From assembly GCA_030847615.1 (NCBI GenBank), contig JAUMIR010000001.1, positions 67,345,501 to 67,409,500 of the forward strand: a stretch of DNA of 64,000 bases, given 5' to 3'. The DNA comes from Gambelia wislizenii (taxonomy: Eukaryota > Chordata > Lepidosauria > Squamata > Crotaphytidae). The notes beneath the pieces are model-generated. The model did no database searches. It saw only the letters and a list, made by a program, of their open reading frames with translations, and had not been told where the DNA came from. Made by a program: the position numbers and the translations under genes. Of the stretch, positions 21,601 to 32,540 are shown in pieces (positions within the stretch are counted from its first letter, which is position 1; each line of letters begins with the position of its first letter).

Positions 21601-22414
21601 ATCTCTCACAGCAGAAAGAAAGCTGTAGAAATTATCCATCCTCCTCAATGAGAATGAAATAGTCAAAAATATACATCCCTGCCCAGAACACACACATACA
21701 AACTTCTTTTGTAATGAAGCTGGTGGAGCTTCCATTTGTATGTGAGAAAGGAGAGCTGCCAGTTGCTTCTAGATGCACAGAGTGTATGCGAAGTGGCATT
21801 CCCCAGAGAACCATGTCACTAGAAGAGGCCAGTCAGTGCACTATCTCACTTTGCTATTATGCAGGCTTAACTCACATAAAAAGCTTTAAGATCCTGTTTC
21901 AGGCAAATTCCTGTCCTAAGAGGACACCCTTTGTTATGCATTGCTGTCATGGAGTTGCCATGCCATTCCGTGTAGCCAGCAGGCTGACTTATCAGCATTC
22001 ATCAAGCCACCGAGCAAGATCACTTAGAAAACGAGACCTGAATTGTGCTGGAGGGAAATGTGCCGTGAGCTGCTGAATGTGGCGTGAGTGAACTGGCAGG
22101 CAGGACTAGTCACTGGGGAGGTATGGCCAGAACACTGGCTATTAAGAGTCAGCAAAACAAAGCATGGAGGAGGAGGGATTCAAAAGCAGCAGAGACCCAG
22201 CAATTGTGCTTATGACACACATGTGTTGCTGTATAAAGAAACATTAGCAGCAAGAGAAGAGTAAATACATCTTATCATGGCATAAAGACAAATTGCATTA
22301 CTAAAAATCTCAGCTCAGGGTTGCTTGATATTTTTCTTTTCCCATCACCAGCAGGGTTGGTTTCCCCCTATTCATTCTGTCTCCCACACCATTTCAGCGT
22401 GGTAACTTGTCACT
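21601..22414. other. No recognised gene
   Basis: Intronic DNA. The plus-strand 120-codon frame at 21714-22076 shows no recognisable domain. Confidence 0.4.
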
Positions 22415-22485
22415 ACGGTGCCGTAATTAAGAACACAAGCTTGCTGCTGATCGTTTCTCGTTATCGTTCATTTAAATGAGAGGCA
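22415..22485. promoter_or_regulatory. Candidate conserved non-coding element
   Basis: Unique, CpG-containing sequence with homeobox-type cores ('gtaattaag', 'catttaaatg') and no similarity to any repeat in the window. The call rests on sequence character alone. Confidence 0.2.
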
Positions 22486-22507
22486 GGGACAAGCCCATAT
22501 TTGTTTT

Positions 22508-22567
22508 CAGGATTATGAGAAGTAATAGATTCGTTCTCAGGATTATGAACAGTAATAGATTCTTTTT
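22508..22567. repeat. 30-bp tandem duplication
   Basis: Two copies of 'caggattatgagaagtaata' / 'caggattatgaacagtaata' with 'gatt' after each. Confidence 0.9.
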
Positions 22568-23159
22568 GAGGGCTTTAGCTCACTCCTGGGATTTTCCTGC
22601 AGGGAGCCTTGGACTTGTGCTTTATCATCCGTTACATTAGAACAAGCTTTCCCGGAGATGCAGTCAGGGCAACAGTGTACAACAAACAGGAAGATGGAAA
22701 GAATGCATCCATAATAGGCCATCTTCATCCATTCTTAAGGGAGGCACATTGTGCCTGGAACTGAGGTTGCCACCAGTGACCAAGAAATACTTTTCTTGTT
22801 ATCTCCATCTGGAGAGAAGATGAGCTTGTTCTTGTCTTTCAAATCCTGAAATGCCCTCAGAACTTTGAGGCTAGACAACTTTGAACTGCTTGGCCTGGGA
22901 GCTGTCCTTGACAAGAGTACAAAATGCTAATGCAAAATGCAACAGCCCACTTCTTGACACAAGGAGCTTGGAGAGGGCTTCAGACCCTGCCTGCCTCCTT
23001 CTGATTTGTTTGTTCCTCTGTGTAGCATAACTAAACAAAGTGCTTGGTGACTGAAGAGTGCACGTATTGGAGGAGTACAGTCCATGTTGCCATTTCCTCT
23101 GCCACCCTGCTACAGGAGAAAATGAATGTTTTGTGTAGCATTCTGTCTGTATTTTAGCA
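22568..23159. other. No recognised gene
   Basis: Intronic DNA. A 156-codon minus-strand frame (22871-23341) is made largely by the 'ctgtgcagaaa' repeat and is not a credible gene. Confidence 0.45.
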
Positions 23160-23400
23160 ACCCTGGAATATACTTGAGAATTTTTCTGGGGGAAAAACAC
23201 ATTATTCTGTGCAGAAAAAGCTCTCAGTTTTTCCCATGAAAAACCAGACTTCCTGGGTAAAATCGCTATATTTCCTGTGCAGAAAACAATGCTTCCTGTG
23301 CAAGAAATACATTTTTTCTGCATAGAAAATATGTTTTTCATGCAAAAAAAATGTGTTTCTCTGTGCAGAAAAATCCTTCAAAACATTGCAGCATGTTTGC
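23160..23400. repeat. Quasi-periodic 'ctgtgcagaaa' sequence (copy 2)
   Basis: At least seven degenerate units, including 'attctgtgcagaaaaag', 'tttcctgtgcagaaaaca', 'ttcctgtgcaagaaatac', 'tttctgcatagaaaat' and 'ttctctgtgcagaaaa'. Spacing is about 20-40 bp. It stands just upstream of the 983-bp element. Confidence 0.65.
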
Positions 23401-23431
23401 ATAGTGGGAGAAAATGGAACAAAAGTCTTGC

Positions 23432-23445
23432 TACTCCACTATTCT
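23432..23445. repeat. 14-bp target-site duplication, left
   Basis: TACTCCACTATTCT is repeated exactly at 24429-24442. Confidence 0.9.
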
Positions 23446-24428
23446 CAACACCAACTGGGAGAACTGTATTAAATATAGTTATTTTCTGAATGGTCATATA
23501 AACCACAATTGCAACAAATTGTAGCTGCTTGAAACCACTGACCCAAAAGAAGGCTCAGGAAACTATTTCATTAAGATAAATGGAATGCAAAAAATATTTA
23601 CAGCACTGAGGAAGACAAAATAAGTTGTCAAAACAGCACAGATATTTACAGTTCCCAGGGCTGCTTGTCCGTCTTTATAATGGAGCTTATTTAATATGTT
23701 AAAGACAAAAACATTACCTGCCATACCAAACTGCTAAATTTGCTTGCTAGAGCTTTGCCAAAACTGCCAAATCTACCTGCTATAGCTTCCAAAAGCAGCT
23801 GCCAGCCAGGCTCCTTTTTCAAAACTGCCAAGACTACCTGCTATAGCTTCCATAAGCAGCTGCTAGCAAGGCTTCTTTTCTCCATTCTGAAAAAAACTTG
23901 CATTGCCTCAGATACTCACATATTAGCCAAGGACAGTGGAATGTTTTGCTAAGGTTACTATGAAATTATTTGTCTAAGAAAATTATCTCTGTAACTGCAG
24001 CTGTTAAAGTCACTAGTGGTACTTTCACATATGTATTGTTAAATATTATAATTGTGCTTGCAAAACATGTGGTTTTGAATTGTATTCCTAAATATTCATT
24101 AAAACATTGTGTATGTAATAAGTCAAAAAGTATCACCATAAGGGACTATTTCTCAATCTATCCATGTTTGTGACACTGGTTATGTAAAGTTAGCTAGCAC
24201 TTGAATATGTGATTGTGACTTAATCTATGTATATTTGTGACACATGGTCATTGTATAATAATTAGTACTTGATTTATAGTTCAGTACTTGATCACTTGGT
24301 TTATAGTGTAGCTTGGTACTGAAGTTGTTGCAATTGTGTTTTATATGACCATTCAGAAAATAACTATATTTAATACAGTTCTCCCAGTTGGTGTTAGGTT
24401 GGTCGTGAGGACCCTACAGGAGTGGTGT
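23446..24428. mobile_element. Unclassified 983-bp insertion with 71-bp inverted arms
   Basis: The element is bounded by a perfect 14-bp duplication. 23447-23517 and 24325-24395 are reverse complements over 71 bp with one mismatch. The right end carries 33 further bases (24396-24428, 'aggttggtcgtgaggaccct', then 'acaggagtggtgt') that the left end lacks. Inside are a 61-bp tandem duplication (23760-23880) and degenerate repeats of 'agtacttgatt' and 'ttgtgacac'. No open frame has a recognisable domain. The long duplication fits target-primed insertion, and the inverted asymmetrical arms recall the Penelope-like insertion at 17.5 kb, but no RT sequence is present. A DNA transposon with unusual duplication length remains possible. 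Confidence 0.8.
23760..23880. repeat. 61-bp minisatellite, two units plus a partial
   Basis: 'aaactgccaaatctacctgc' / 'aaactgccaagactacctgc', each followed by 'tatagcttcc'. A more diverged partial unit precedes them at about 23725-23759. Confidence 0.85.
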
Positions 24429-24442
24429 TACTCCACTATTCT
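24429..24442. repeat. 14-bp target-site duplication, right
   Basis: TACTCCACTATTCT, identical to 23432-23445. Confidence 0.9.
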
Positions 24443-24732
24443 TCCCAATATGGTTTCCCAACTGTCAGGAAATTTTTAATCCAGGAAATGAATAGTTAAG
24501 AATATCCTAGTACATCCCTAGACTGTGCTTGGGACATTAGAGAGCAGAATAACCCCCAAATAGTTCCTGATGCAGTTATTTCCTGCTATGAATGTTACTG
24601 CAAAACAGTCCTATTGTCCATGAAAGAGCTACCATTGGGGAGAGTAGCAGAAAATTCCCACATGGAAAGCAGAGCACATGGGAGGGGGCTCAGTGGTAGT
24701 AGCAGGGTGACTACAGTTGGTGACTATGGAGA

Positions 24733-25341
24733 TTTTCACACCGGGGCCAAAAGCCCCGGTTCTGTCCCACCACCTCCTCTCCCGTTCCTGCAATGGAATG
24801 GAGGTAAATGTTCACACACTTACCTCCATTCCACTGCAGGAACAGGCTTCCTCCATCCTTGCTGGCCAGCCATAAATGCAGCTGTCGTAAGGCCGATTTT
24901 ATGACCGGCTGGGGGAAATCCCGCTCATTCACACAAGAGAACAAGCAGGAGGGAAATTCAAAAACAACCCCCCCAGCTGTCAAAGGAATAAATAAATAAA
25001 TATAAAAATAAATTAAAAATAAAACAAGGAACTCAGGGAGGGGGTGGAAAGGGGGACACTTACCTGGATGCCCTGATCATGGCAGGAAGTGCCTGCCACG
25101 GAGCTCCTCCCCCATCCCTGTCATACCAGAACAGGGACAGGGATCCGATTCACACACCCATGTTCCATTACAGAAACAGAGCCAGGTACTTAATAACGAC
25201 TTCTCCCCATGTATAATATATCACGGGGAGAAAACAGAATAGTGACAATTAGGGAATGGAACAGGGTAAATGTGTCTGAAAGGAAACTTTCAGTGACCCT
25301 GTTCCGTGCCAGTAACGGGACAAATTGCCCCTGTGAAAACC
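24733..25341. mobile_element. Non-autonomous DNA element with TTTTCACA ends
   Basis: The left end 'ttttcacaccggggccaaaa' and the right end 'ttgcccctgtgaaaac' are imperfect inverted repeats. Internal palindromes such as 'acctccattcca' and its complement at 24790-24840 are present. The 609-bp unit is GC-rich relative to its surroundings. No transposase is seen. Blocks recur at 1880-2420. The target duplication is unclear, so the superfamily is not assigned. Confidence 0.5.
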
Positions 25342-25554
25342 TCCTATGAAGAGTGGCCTGCCGGCAACATGTTTTACGTATATACAATATATATTCCCTT
25401 GTGCACAAACAATCAGCAGAACTTCACCCTTGTTAGAGACCAAGCTTGCTAAGTGATGTTTTGATGGAGTAAAAACTGAAGTCAAGCATTTTCATCCAGA
25501 AATGTGTAGCATTTAAGTGTTTGTGTGTACGCACACCCCAGGTTACAGTATCTG

Positions 25555-25970
25555 GTATCACAGCTGGCACTCTTTTGTGTAGCAGCCGCTCTTCTAAAAT
25601 GCCAGCTTTGGTCTTAAAAAGAGCTGGCAGCAGGCACGGCTCACTTGCATATTGATTGATTCCTCGCCATTTATTACGAGCCTTTATTTATCTTCTGATT
25701 AATAATAGTTTTAATGATGACACAGGTAACAAGACAAAATAACAAGTTCATCCCCGTTTGAGCAAAATACTCAGTAGTCTGTCAGTCCCCAGGGAAATCC
25801 TGCTGTTCCTTTGCCATGATGGTCTTTGATCTTTTACAAGGAACTGGCAACCAACACCTGGCCACCGCTTGCCTGTGCATTCCAAGCAGGTGTTTCAAGG
25901 AAAAGCCAAATGCAGATCAGGTGAGGAGGATGAAACAAATCCTGCCAATGAGGGTCTAAACTCATGAAAA
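25555..25970. promoter_or_regulatory. Candidate conserved non-coding element
   Basis: Non-repetitive sequence rich in transcription-factor-like cores: PBX/HOX-like 'attgattgatt' and 'ccatttattacgag', a 'gattaataatag' block, CREB/AP-1-like 'gatgacac', TCF-like 'tgatctttta', and E-boxes 'cacctgg' and 'caggtg'. It has no coding potential. Assigned by sequence character only. Confidence 0.25.
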
Positions 25971-26111
25971 GGAAATGGCATTCTTTCAATAACTAAATTG
26001 AGAGAAAAGAATGCCAGTGCCATGCCTGAATCACATCATCAGCAAGGAGCCAGAGGACGATGTTTTTGTATTTCCTGAAGTATCTGGATTAAGATTTAGG
26101 AAATATATCTA

Positions 26112-26394
26112 AGGGGCTTACCGCACTCTGAAGAAAAGCAGCAGTGCAACAGAAAGGTTCCATATTCCATCCTGCCTTACCACATGATGTCAACGTCCTT
26201 CTGCTGTTCTTTCATTCCAGTCCCATGGAAGACCAAGATAAAGCTGTGTCTTTTTACTAGCATGTTTTTCCGGTTTTGCCTCAGTCTCCCACTGGACCCG
26301 AACAAAAGAACAGCAACGTCATGTAGTAAGGCAGCACAGAAGACAGAACCTTCCTGCTACACTCCTGCTTCAATTCGGATTGCAGTAAGCCCCT
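26112..26394. mobile_element. Fold-back MITE with TA target duplication
   Basis: A 283-bp element flanked by TA (26110-26111, 26395-26396). Terminal repeats AGGGGCTTACCGCA and its counterpart TGCAGTAAGCCCCT match over about 21 bp with three mismatches. Inner blocks 'tgccttaccacatgatg' and 'catgtagtaaggca', and 'ctgctgttctttcatt' and 'aaagaacagca', are also inverted, so the whole unit folds on itself. TA duplication suggests the Tc1/mariner superfamily. Confidence 0.8.
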
Positions 26395-26403
26395 TAGAGT
26401 CCT

Positions 26404-26890
26404 CTCCACCACCATTGTTGTTAATTGCCTTCAAGCTGGCCCAATTTATGGGGACCCTATGAATGAGAGATCTCTTAGGAATCCTAGTCATCAACAGCCC
26501 TGCTCAGGTCTTACAAACTCAGGGCTATGGCTTCCTTAATTGAATCAATCCACCTCTAATGCAGTCTTTCTTTTTTCCTACCTTTACCAAACATTACCAT
26601 CTTTTCCAATTAGTCATGTTGTCTCATGATATGGCCAAAGTACAATAGCCTCAATTTGATCATTTGGGGGCTTATTTCTAGGGAGAGTTCCAGCTCGATT
26701 TGCTCTTGGACCCATTTATTTATCTTTTTGGCAGTCCGTGTTGTCCACAGAAGTCTCCTCCAATGCCACATTTTAAATGAGTTGATTGTCTTCCGGTCAG
26801 CTTTCTTCATTGCCCAGCTTTCACAACCATACATAAAAATCAGAAATATGATGGCATGGATGATTCTGACCTTGAGATGTGTGCAGCCCT
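26404..26890 (-). pseudogene. Bov-B (RTE clade) LINE, C-terminal ORF and 3' end
   Basis: The minus strand (26834-26610) encodes MYGCESWAMKKADRK, then WHWRRLLWTTRTAKKINKWV, then LRLLYFGHIMRQ. This order (YGCESW, W-R-R-L-L, Y-F-G-H-x-M-R) is the C-terminus of Bov-B ORF2. The 3' end continues to about 26410 ('ggcaattaacaacaa' on the minus strand). It is 5'-truncated with no catalytic RT core. A second copy is at 53285-53620. It lies directly beside the TA-flanked MITE. Confidence 0.88.
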
Positions 26891-26899
26891 AAAATAACA

Positions 26900-28525
26900 T
26901 TCCAAATCATTGCAAGTTAAACAGTGCATCCCTTTTTTCCTCCTGAACTACAGAAAATGATGTCATTATCAGGGCCTTGGGGGCCTTTTGCATCAGAAGG
27001 AGTACCCAGTACCTTTTCCCTCTAAGGAAAAGCGGCAGTGAAAAACCTGTTTTGGTGTACACTTATTGTTATGACAGCAGCAGCCTGAATCCAAACCTTG
27101 TCCCTGGTCCTGTCTCCTTTTAAAATCTTTGTCCACCCTAAGCTCTAAATCAGGAGTGGGAATAATGCAGTTGATGGGTCACATAGGGCCTTCTCTATGA
27201 CCCACAGGAGTCTCCCCAAACCCCCAAATGCCAAAACAAAGTTTGGCCAAAGAAACAGTGAATTGTGTCTCCAAAGCTCTCTAGAAGGTGCAATTTCCCA
27301 TTAGAATACTGTAAGGGGATACACTCCAAAATGGCTCAAAATAGCCAGAAACAAAGCCTCAGAATGACTGGACCATCACCTCCAGCTTGCTTCCTGCAAC
27401 ATATAGCCTGCAGGGATTGGAAAAGCTCCAAAATGTGTAGCTGTAGCCCTTGGAGCTTCCACTGCTCCCCATCCCTGCTATAAATGGTAAAGTGGGCTCC
27501 TACTTCAGATTTAAGCATTTCCACCATTTGAGATGTTTTTCATTCTAAATTAAGACCCTGTAGCCTGTAACCCTCTAGAACCTCTGTGGTCTGACCTCAG
27601 TGTATAGCCATATTAATGCCTGACTTCAATATGGCCCCTAGCCAGTGTAAAGCTATATAAATAATACTGAGAATACAGTGTTAACCAAATGGTTTAGATG
27701 ACCCTTCCACAGTGATTCAGAACACTGAATTTCCCCAACTCACCCTCACTATTCAGATAAATGAAGCTGTACTGTATTCAAAAATCATAAAATAATCATC
27801 CTAATCAACAGGTCACTTTCTCCTAAATTACACAGTTTTGAAAACTCCCCTTCTAATTGTGCAGGTCAGTTTCTTCCTTTATAAAAGAGAAGGAGCAATG
27901 AGATTAATCAGCTTCTTTGAGACACTCAAAAGTCTTAATTGCTATTTGCAGAGTGATTTCTGAGCCTCCAGTGGAGAGCATGTGGAGACATTTGACATTT
28001 TGTTAGCTCTTGCTCCTTCTCCATTTTGTTGCTGACCTGAAACTTTCTGCATAGCGTATGTGTTGAATTGGTTTGTTTATTAGATGGGAATTCAAAGGTG
28101 GCATGCTTTTCTTTCCAAACACTGATTCAACTCTTTCTCTATTTTGCCTTCTTCTTCCTACAATTACTATGATTCATTTTCTGGGTAATTTGTCTCATTA
28201 CTGCCTGTGCAGCCAGGTTTTGTGGTAAAGGTTCTAGTTAGAGCACCACCAGAGTATGGGATGCATGGTTTTATTCCTTACTTCTGCCACTTCTTTGCTA
28301 AGTATAATACTATCTATGCCATCCTGCTATTTATAATGGAAATTTGGTTGGGTTAAAATGGATGTGTAGATATCTCTAGATGCATTGACTAGCATATTGA
28401 CCAGGCTTTACTTGGGAAGCAACGTGGTGTCTTAATTGTGGTCCATAAGGATTTCACCTAGGCATTCTATATTGGTAGTTCAACAGTCTGTGTATGTTTA
28501 AGTTCTGAACTTGGTACTGGGAACT
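26900..28525. other. No recognised gene
   Basis: Intronic DNA. 27880-28080 is non-repetitive with 'gattaatcagctt' and 'cttaattgctatttgcaga', possibly constrained. Nothing is otherwise identified. Confidence 0.4.
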
Positions 28526-28529
28526 CAAG

Positions 28530-29130
28530 GCAAGATCGAGATTCTGTTAGTATACTATCCACCCTGTTGCCTAACAGTGTTCATCTACAACTGACTGAAG
28601 TAGAAATGGTGTTGAGATCCCCCAAATGTCTGGGCTTGGCATCTTCAACATATACCTGAGGCCACCTGACATCTAGAGCAGTTGGCAACGTCATGGCTAC
28701 CATGACAATCCTGTGTCTCCACTAGATTATATCCATTCCAACACATGCAACAGGACATACTTTAAATCTGGTTTTATATGTTGGATTGGGAGAAGATGAT
28801 CCGTGGGTATGGATGTCAACAAGTACTCCATTGCCATGGACTGATCTCTGTCTGATAAGGTTTGGTCTTTATGCTGCCCCAAAGAGTTATGGATATGGAT
28901 GGCTTCCTGGTGTTTCTGAAGGGAGTTCAACACATTTTGCCCATGATATTATGAATACTTTTCAGCTTATCCAGCCTAAGGTTGTGGCCAAACTGATGGG
29001 ATTACTGAGGCCTACGACTAGCTCATCTGCTTTGTAACTCTTTCTTACAATTGACCGTTGGAGCTGTAATCTGTCTAATTTTCTGGTGGAGTCTGTATTA
29101 ATGGGACAATGCAACAAAGTAAGACTGGTA
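28530..29130 (+). pseudogene. L2 LINE fragment (region between endonuclease and RT)
   Basis: Interrupted frames follow L2 ORF2: a 'NVMATMTILCLH'-like stretch, then 'IPTHATGHTLNLVLYVGLGE', then 'PLPWTDLCLIRF', where the endonuclease S/T-D-H/L-x-L-x-R-F block is expected. Frames are broken by stops. Its final part ('aatacttttcagcttatcca') overlaps in family position the start of the 30770 copy, so the two are separate insertions. Confidence 0.7.
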
Positions 29131-30765
29131 ATTTAACCAAGACCCTGCCCTCAGTCATTTTAGCAGCCCATCAGATCACCACCACAGGTTCTCACACCAA
29201 TACAAAAAATTCTGGTAGAAAGCATTTATGATGAAAAATATGGTGCATACGGAGTGCATGCCTGGTTTTCCATTAGAATTGCATTCCAACTGAACTGCAA
29301 GAGTGTGAATATGCAGGAAAACAAGCCATACACTCTGTGCCCTGTAGTTCCCATGGGAATTGCACAATTTTTGGCATCTCCAGCAGTAATGATGCTGGTA
29401 CATAGGCCAGCATCCTATATGGCTCAGCATATCATAGCAATTCCATATGCAAAACTACACTACAGCTGGCCATTTACCATCCTCTGGACTTACTGTAAAG
29501 CCACTACAATTTGTCTACTAAGAATCAGTAGGTACTGCTCAAAATCACATTATCACATGTCAGCTCACAATGATTTCAGGAAGGACACATATTCCTGCTA
29601 AAAATTAAGCTAACCTTGCAACCAGTCACTATGGTAGCCATGATGTGGTTGAGTCAGTCAGATCTTTTGTCCTTCTATTGCTTCCATCAGCTTATTTTTC
29701 CAGTCAGTTGTCTTTCAGTCAGTTCTTCCAAATATCTTAATGCAATTGTGCTGCCTCAGTATGATAGAAATGCCTAAGTGCACATTTTTCTGAAAGTTTG
29801 AAAATAATGTTAAAGATCTGTGTCTGAGAATTACAAATGAACAGTTTGCCTGCTAGGGTGGCCAGGGAGAGCAGATGACAGCATTTTTAGCATGGCAAAA
29901 CTGCTGTGTAAAGAGCTGTGTATATAATTTGAGGGCAATGGACATAGATAATACTGGCCCTGTAAAATGAATGAAGTTTGACCAGCAACAGAAGGTTGCT
30001 CTACATTGTGTAAATCCACACTCCTACTTCAGACATGAAGCAGGTTTATGACAAAACATTCAAGTCTTGAAAAGAGAAGATGATATAGGACAATCCCATG
30101 CCAGCGTCACTTTTCTGACAACACAGACACAGCCAATGTTAATGCCATGTCCCAAACCCAGCTGTAGGACAGATGAGGGTAGGATATAGTGCAGTGTGTA
30201 CCATGCAGGTCAAGTGCATATCAGACGTTTAGCTGTTCACAATTCATAGTTGCAGTTCAGCTTGCCCTCTTTCTCTCTCTCTCATTAATGCTATAACCCT
30301 GTGAATATGTCTAGACAATAAACGTCATTCCTTAGCCAAGTTATATAGATTTCATTCTTTTTTACACTACTCTTTGTGGCTCTGTCACTGAGAGCCAAGG
30401 CATTCATCATCTTTATTACAGACCTCTGAACTTCTTCCACTTTATCTATGCTTTTCAAACAGCAAAAAAGCCAGAGTCACATGCAGTATCTGCTCTGGGC
30501 TGAGACTGGGCCCAATCCAGGTTGCTCCAAGAGATTCATTTGGTCTCAAGAATGGTTCAAACCATTGGTGCAAAATAGGACTTTAAGGGATGTAGTATTT
30601 CCAGCAGAGAGAATTTGCTTCCCACACTAGGGTTACCAGACTACCAAGCTACAGAAGAACTCCATAGAAGCCCGCAAGTCCCCAAGTGGGGGCATACCTC
30701 CCACCTTGAGGCCAGGTGAAAGTTATGATCTGACTTAGATGCCAGATGATACAGTTCTAGTGGAT
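29131..30765. other. No recognised gene
   Basis: Intronic DNA. Plus-strand frame 29254-29601 (115 codons) has no recognisable domain. There is a T/C-rich patch near 30270. Confidence 0.4.
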
Positions 30766-30769
30766 GTAA

Positions 30770-32540
30770 CCTTGGCACCTGCTTGTCTAGTGTTGATGAA
30801 TACTTTTCAGTTTGTGCAGCCTGAGGATGTGGAGAGGATCTTTGGAGATGTGAGTTCCACCACATGTGTACTAGACTCTTGCCCTTCGTGAGTGGGTAAG
30901 GAAAGTGATTAATGCCTCCTTACAACAAGACAGGGTGCCAACATGCCTGAAGGAGGCTGTAGTAAGACCTCTTCTGGAAAAAAAAAACACCTTCCTTGGA
31001 TCCTACTATACTAGATAAATATAGGACAATCTCCAGTCTTCCATTTTGGGGCAAGGTACTGGAGCATGTGGTGGCTTCTCAACTCCAGGGGTTCCTGGAT
31101 GAGGTGGACCATTTCAGTCTGGTTTCAGACCTGGTTATGGGACAGAGACAGCTTTGGTTGCCTTGGTGGATGACCTACACAGGGAACTGGACAGAGGGAG
31201 TGTGTCCCTGTTGGTTCTGCTGGACCTCTCAGCAGCTTTTGATACCATTGACCATGGTATCTTGCTGAGTCGTTGCTCTTGGAGGTACACTTCTGCAGTG
31301 TCTCCACTCCTTCCTGGAGGGGCACTCACAGAGAGTGGTGATGGGGAATACCTATTCAGCCCTTTGGCCACTAGCCTGTGGAGTCCCTTAGGGTTCAGTC
31401 TTACCCCCTATGCTATTTAACATCAACATGAAACTCTGGGAGAGGTTATCTGGAGTTTGGAGGTCAGGTGTCACCAGGTGATACCAATCTCTATTACTCC
31501 TTTCCATCTAATTCTAAGGATGCTGTTCCTGTGCTAAACCAGTGCCTGGATGAGGGCAAACAAGCTGAAGCTTAATCCAGAAAAGGCAAAGGTGCTCCTG
31601 GTCAGTCAAAAGACAAACCTGGGAATAGGGATTCAGCCTGGGTTAGACATGGTTACACTCCCCATGAAAATATAAGTTCGCAGTTCAGGGGCTCTCCTGG
31701 ATTCAGCTCTAAACCTGGAAGCCCAGGTCTCAGCAAAGACCAGGAGTGCATCAACTGTGAAGCTAGTGCATCAACTGTGTGTGTTCCTGGAGAAGTCGAA
31801 TCTGACCATGGTGGTACATGCCTTCATTACATCCCATTTGGATTACTTTAATGCACTAAATGTGGGGCTGCCTTTGAAAAGTGCTCAGAAACTTCAGTTG
31901 GTCCAAAGAGCTGCTCCCAGGTTGTCAGTTGGGGCTAGCTACAGAGATCACACAACTCCCTTGTTGCAACAGATGCATTGGTTGTCGGTTCATTTCTTGG
32001 CACAATTTAAAGTGCTGGTTTTGACCTATAAAGCCCTATATGGCTTGGGTCCAGGTTATTTGAAGGTCCTGTACCTCCCTGTATGAGCCCAGTAGAGCTT
32101 TAAGATCATCTGGAGAAGCTCTTCTCTCTGTTCCACCACCTTCTCGGGCTTATTTGGTGGGAACAAGGGAGAGGGCCTTCTTGGTGGCAGCTCACAGACT
32201 TTAGAACTCCCTCCCCAGAGAGGCCAGGATGGCCCCATCCTTGCTCTCCTTCCAGCAGCAGGTTAAAACATTTTTGTGCTGCCACATTGTTACATACTGA
32301 CAAGGTCTGTGCTTTTAAGGGAGTGTGGTGAGGGTTTCAAGATTGTGACAAGTCTTTATACAGTTTTAATGCATTTTAATATTTTTAATATTTAATGTTT
32401 TAATGTATAAATTGTTTAATTCTTTTTTATTTTTATTTTTGTATTGTTTTTAGACTGTACTGTTTTTAAAGATGTTGTTAGCTACCTTGAGTCCCATTGG
32501 TGGGAGAAAGGTGGGATATAAATGAATAAAATCCTTCTCT
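30770..32540 (+). pseudogene. L2 LINE reverse transcriptase half and 3' end
   Basis: Three broken frames cover the RT. First is 'RTISSLPFWGKVLEHVVASQ' (from about 31018). Then comes the palm A motif in SLLVLLDLSAAFDTIDHGIL (from about 31205). Then come 'LDYFNALNVGLPLKSAQKLQ' and 'LTYKALYGLGPGYLK' (31830-32070). The palm region around motif B and the F/Y-x-D-D box are frame-shifted and degraded. The 3' UTR ends 'gagaaaggtgggatataaat' with a (GAAT)A-type tail near 32530. It is 5'-truncated and non-functional. Confidence 0.85.

Noticed and set aside
22871..23341. 156-codon minus-strand frame with repeated Cys/Phe-rich words
   Set aside because: The apparent protein repeats are produced by the 'ctgtgcagaaa' DNA array.
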